Source: Sphingomonas sp. G-3-2-10 (GTDB taxonomy: Bacteria > Pseudomonadota > Alphaproteobacteria > Sphingomonadales > Sphingomonadaceae). From it: DNA of 64,000 nucleotides. Within the stretch, counting starts at the first letter, position 1. Every line of letters begins with the position of its first letter. The translations under genes and the position numbers were made by a program. This document shows, in pieces, positions 62,257 through 64,000 of the stretch. Location: positions 868,001 to 932,000 of the forward strand of contig NZ_JABBFY010000001.1 in the NCBI RefSeq assembly GCF_012927115.1, given 5' to 3'. The notes below the pieces were generated by a model, which was given only the letters and a program-made list of their open reading frames with translations, was not told the origin of the DNA and made no database searches.

Positions 62257-63837
62257 ATGAACGGCTTCCCAATCCTTTCGGTCATGCTGGCGGTCCCCGC
62301 GATCGCCGCCATTGCCTGCCTGTTCGTCGACGCGAAGTCGGCGCGCTGGATCGCGCTCGGCGCAACCCTGATCGATTTCGTGCTGGGCATCCTGCTCTGG
62401 GCGAATTTCGACATGAGCGCGCACGCCGCGCAGTGGCAGTTCGTCGAGAACAGCGCCGTGCTCGGCCGCTTCTCCTGGGCGCTCGGCATCGACGGCTTCG
62501 CGCTGATGCTGATCATGCTCAGCGTGTTCCTGATGCCGATCTGCATCCTGGCGAGCTGGGACGCGATCAAGGATCGCGTGTCCGAATATATGGCGGCGTT
62601 CCTCGTCACCGAAGTGCTGATGATCGGCACCTTCGCGGCGCAGGACATCTTCCTGTTCTACATCTTCTTCGAAGCCGGCCTGATCCCGATGTACCTGATC
62701 ATCGGCATCTGGGGCGGGGCGAACCGCATCTACGCGTCGTACAAGTTCTTCCTGTACACGCTGCTCGGCTCGCTGCTGATGCTGATCGCGATGATGTACA
62801 TGGTCATCACCGCGGGCACTTCGGACATCCCGACGCTGATGGCGTACGACTTCCCGGCGCATGTGCAGACATGGCTGTGGCTGGCCTTCTTCGCTTCGTT
62901 TGCGGTCAAGATGCCGATGTGGCCGGTCCACACCTGGCTTCCCGACGCGCACGTGCAGGCGCCGACCGCCGGTTCGGTGATCCTGGCGGGCGTGCTGCTG
63001 AAGCTGGGCGGCTACGGCTTCCTGCGTTTCTCGCTGCCGATGTTCCCCGAAGCCTCTGCGCAGCTCGTATGGCTCGTGTTCGGTCTGTCGGCCGTCGCAG
63101 TGATCTACACCTCGCTCGTCGCGCTGGTGCAGAGCGACATGAAGAAGCTGATCGCCTATTCGTCGGTCGCGCACATGGCGATCGTGACCTTCGGCCTGTT
63201 CGCGTTCAACGCGCAGGGCATCGAAGGCGCGATGATGGTCATGCTGGGCCACGGCCTCGTCTCGGGCGCGCTGTTCCTGTGCGTCGGCGTGATCTACGAC
63301 CGGCTGCACACCCGCGAGATCGACCGGTACGGCGGCCTCGCGATCAACATGCCGAAATACGCTGTGCTGTTCATGCTGTTCACGATGGCGTCGGTCGGCC
63401 TGCCGGGCACGAGCAACTTCATCGGCGAATTCCTCGCGCTGGCGGGCATCTACCAGATCTCGACGCTCTATGCGTTGCTGGCGACCACCGGCATCATCCT
63501 TGGCGCGGCGTACATGCTGTACCTCTATCGCCGGGTCGTGTTCGGCGATCTCACGAAGGACGATGTCCGCGCGATGCCGGACCTCAACAGCCGCGAGATG
63601 CTGACGCTGGCGCCGATCGCTGCCGTCGTACTGTGGATGGGCGTGTATCCGGAAAGCTTCCTCAAGCCGATGCGTCCCGACGTCGCTCGCCTCGTCGAGC
63701 GGATCGAGCGCGCGAAGCCTGCGAGCGATTCCCAGCCCACGTCGGGCAACCCCGCGGCCGCCAAGGCGGCGCATGGTGACGAACATGGCGCCCCTGCTGC
63801 GCACGGCGAACCCGCCGCAAAGACCGAGGCGCACTGA
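62257..63837 (+). CDS. nuoM: NADH-quinone oxidoreductase subunit M
   Basis: The 526-residue antiporter-like subunit has about 14 helices. It has the conserved FFEAGLIPMYLIIGIWGGAN (key Glu), KMPMWPVHTWLPDAHVQAP (key Lys), VILAGVLLKLGGYGFLRFSL and AYSSVAHMAIVTFGLFAF. The final 35 residues form a polar tail rich in Ala, His and Glu (AAHGDEHGAPAAHGEPAA). It starts five bases after nuoL. The stop overlaps nuoN in TGATG. Confidence 0.97.
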   Translation: MNGFPILSVMLAVPAIAAIACLFVDAKSARWIALGATLIDFVLGILLWANFDMSAHAAQWQFVENSAVLGRFSWALGIDGFALMLIMLSVFLMPICILASWDAIKDRVSEYMAAFLVTEVLMIGTFAAQDIFLFYIFFEAGLIPMYLIIGIWGGANRIYASYKFFLYTLLGSLLMLIAMMYMVITAGTSDIPTLMAYDFPAHVQTWLWLAFFASFAVKMPMWPVHTWLPDAHVQAPTAGSVILAGVLLKLGGYGFLRFSLPMFPEASAQLVWLVFGLSAVAVIYTSLVALVQSDMKKLIAYSSVAHMAIVTFGLFAFNAQGIEGAMMVMLGHGLVSGALFLCVGVIYDRLHTREIDRYGGLAINMPKYAVLFMLFTMASVGLPGTSNFIGEFLALAGIYQISTLYALLATTGIILGAAYMLYLYRRVVFGDLTKDDVRAMPDLNSREMLTLAPIAAVVLWMGVYPESFLKPMRPDVARLVERIERAKPASDSQPTSGNPAAAKAAHGDEHGAPAAHGEPAAKTEAH

Positions 63838-64000
63838 TGTCCTATTCCCTCCAACTCGCGATGACCCTGCCCGAGATCGTTCTCGGCGTGGGCGCGGTCC
63901 TGCTGATGCTCGTCGCCGCATGGGGCGGGCAGGCATCGACCCGCGCGGTGAGCTATGCCGCGGTGGCGGTCCTGGGCGGCGCGTTCATCGCGCTGTTCGG
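63837..64000 (+). CDS. nuoN: NADH-quinone oxidoreductase subunit N, N-terminal part
   Basis: Only the first 54 codons are in the window. They encode MSYSLQLAMTLPEIVLGVGA followed by hydrophobic segments, the usual NuoN start. ATG 63837 overlaps the nuoM stop. Position after nuoM confirms the call. Confidence 0.93.
   Translation, partial: MSYSLQLAMTLPEIVLGVGAVLLMLVAAWGGQASTRAVSYAAVAVLGGAFIALF

Noticed and set aside
60105-62648. 847-codon open frame on the minus strand across nuoL and nuoM
   Set aside because: It is the antisense shadow of two strongly conserved genes. Long open antisense frames are normal in high-GC DNA, and its protein is Arg/His/Asp-rich without domains.

Overview
The window is high-GC, densely packed chromosomal DNA with many four-base gene overlaps. 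Its TonB-dependent receptor, intergenic repeats, TTG/GTG starts, 6S RNA beside a folate gene, and zapA-tkt-gap-pgk-fba neighbourhood point to an alphaproteobacterium of the Sphingomonadaceae (Sphingomonas or a close relative). This placement rests on gene content and protein style, not on a database search.

Layout. 1-2346: the 3' end of a TonB-dependent receptor, a terminator, and a spinster-type MFS transporter. 2371-4049: small exported proteins. 4069-22477: a lipid or acyl-CoA catabolic region. It holds a double-headed TetR regulator diverging from an operon of acyl-CoA dehydrogenase, zinc alcohol dehydrogenase, APH-like phosphotransferase and two SDRs, followed by a tandem pair of exported proteins with a TonB-box-like N-terminus. 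Facing these are tesB, two acyl-CoA dehydrogenases, two class-C beta-lactamase-fold hydrolases and a FadJ-type bifunctional enzyme, then an AMP-forming acyl-CoA ligase. 22474-26737: a SIMPL lipoprotein, glycerol kinase and an AI-2E/PerM-type permease. 26794-29215: tRNA-Asp, a 272-bp multi-branched inverted-repeat element, a run of small membrane proteins, 5-formyltetrahydrofolate cyclo-ligase and 6S RNA. 29216-40194: zapA with a small coupled upstream gene, then a central-carbon cluster (tkt, gap, pgk, class I fba) with accessory genes, and thiE. 40271-47079: cell-wall enzymes (L,D-transpeptidase, M23 peptidase), efp, an inositol-phosphatase-family enzyme, a membrane glycosyltransferase, a propeller lipoprotein and a small exported protein. 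47252-64000: the respiratory complex I operon, nuoA to nuoN, with nuoN cut by the window end.

The nuo operon is the most striking part. The canonical genes are interrupted by at least nine extra genes, nearly all translationally coupled to their neighbours: three between nuoD and nuoE, two tiny membrane proteins between nuoE and nuoF, three exported paralogues between nuoF and nuoG, and a 40-residue membrane protein between nuoG and nuoH. The three paralogues between nuoF and nuoG each contain two copies of a module with a conserved cysteine pair. I do not recognise this family and consider it the best candidate for an undescribed system, perhaps periplasmic accessory or assembly factors for complex I. 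The second notable object is the branched inverted-repeat element after tRNA-Asp, one arm of which supplies the last codons of a DoxX gene.
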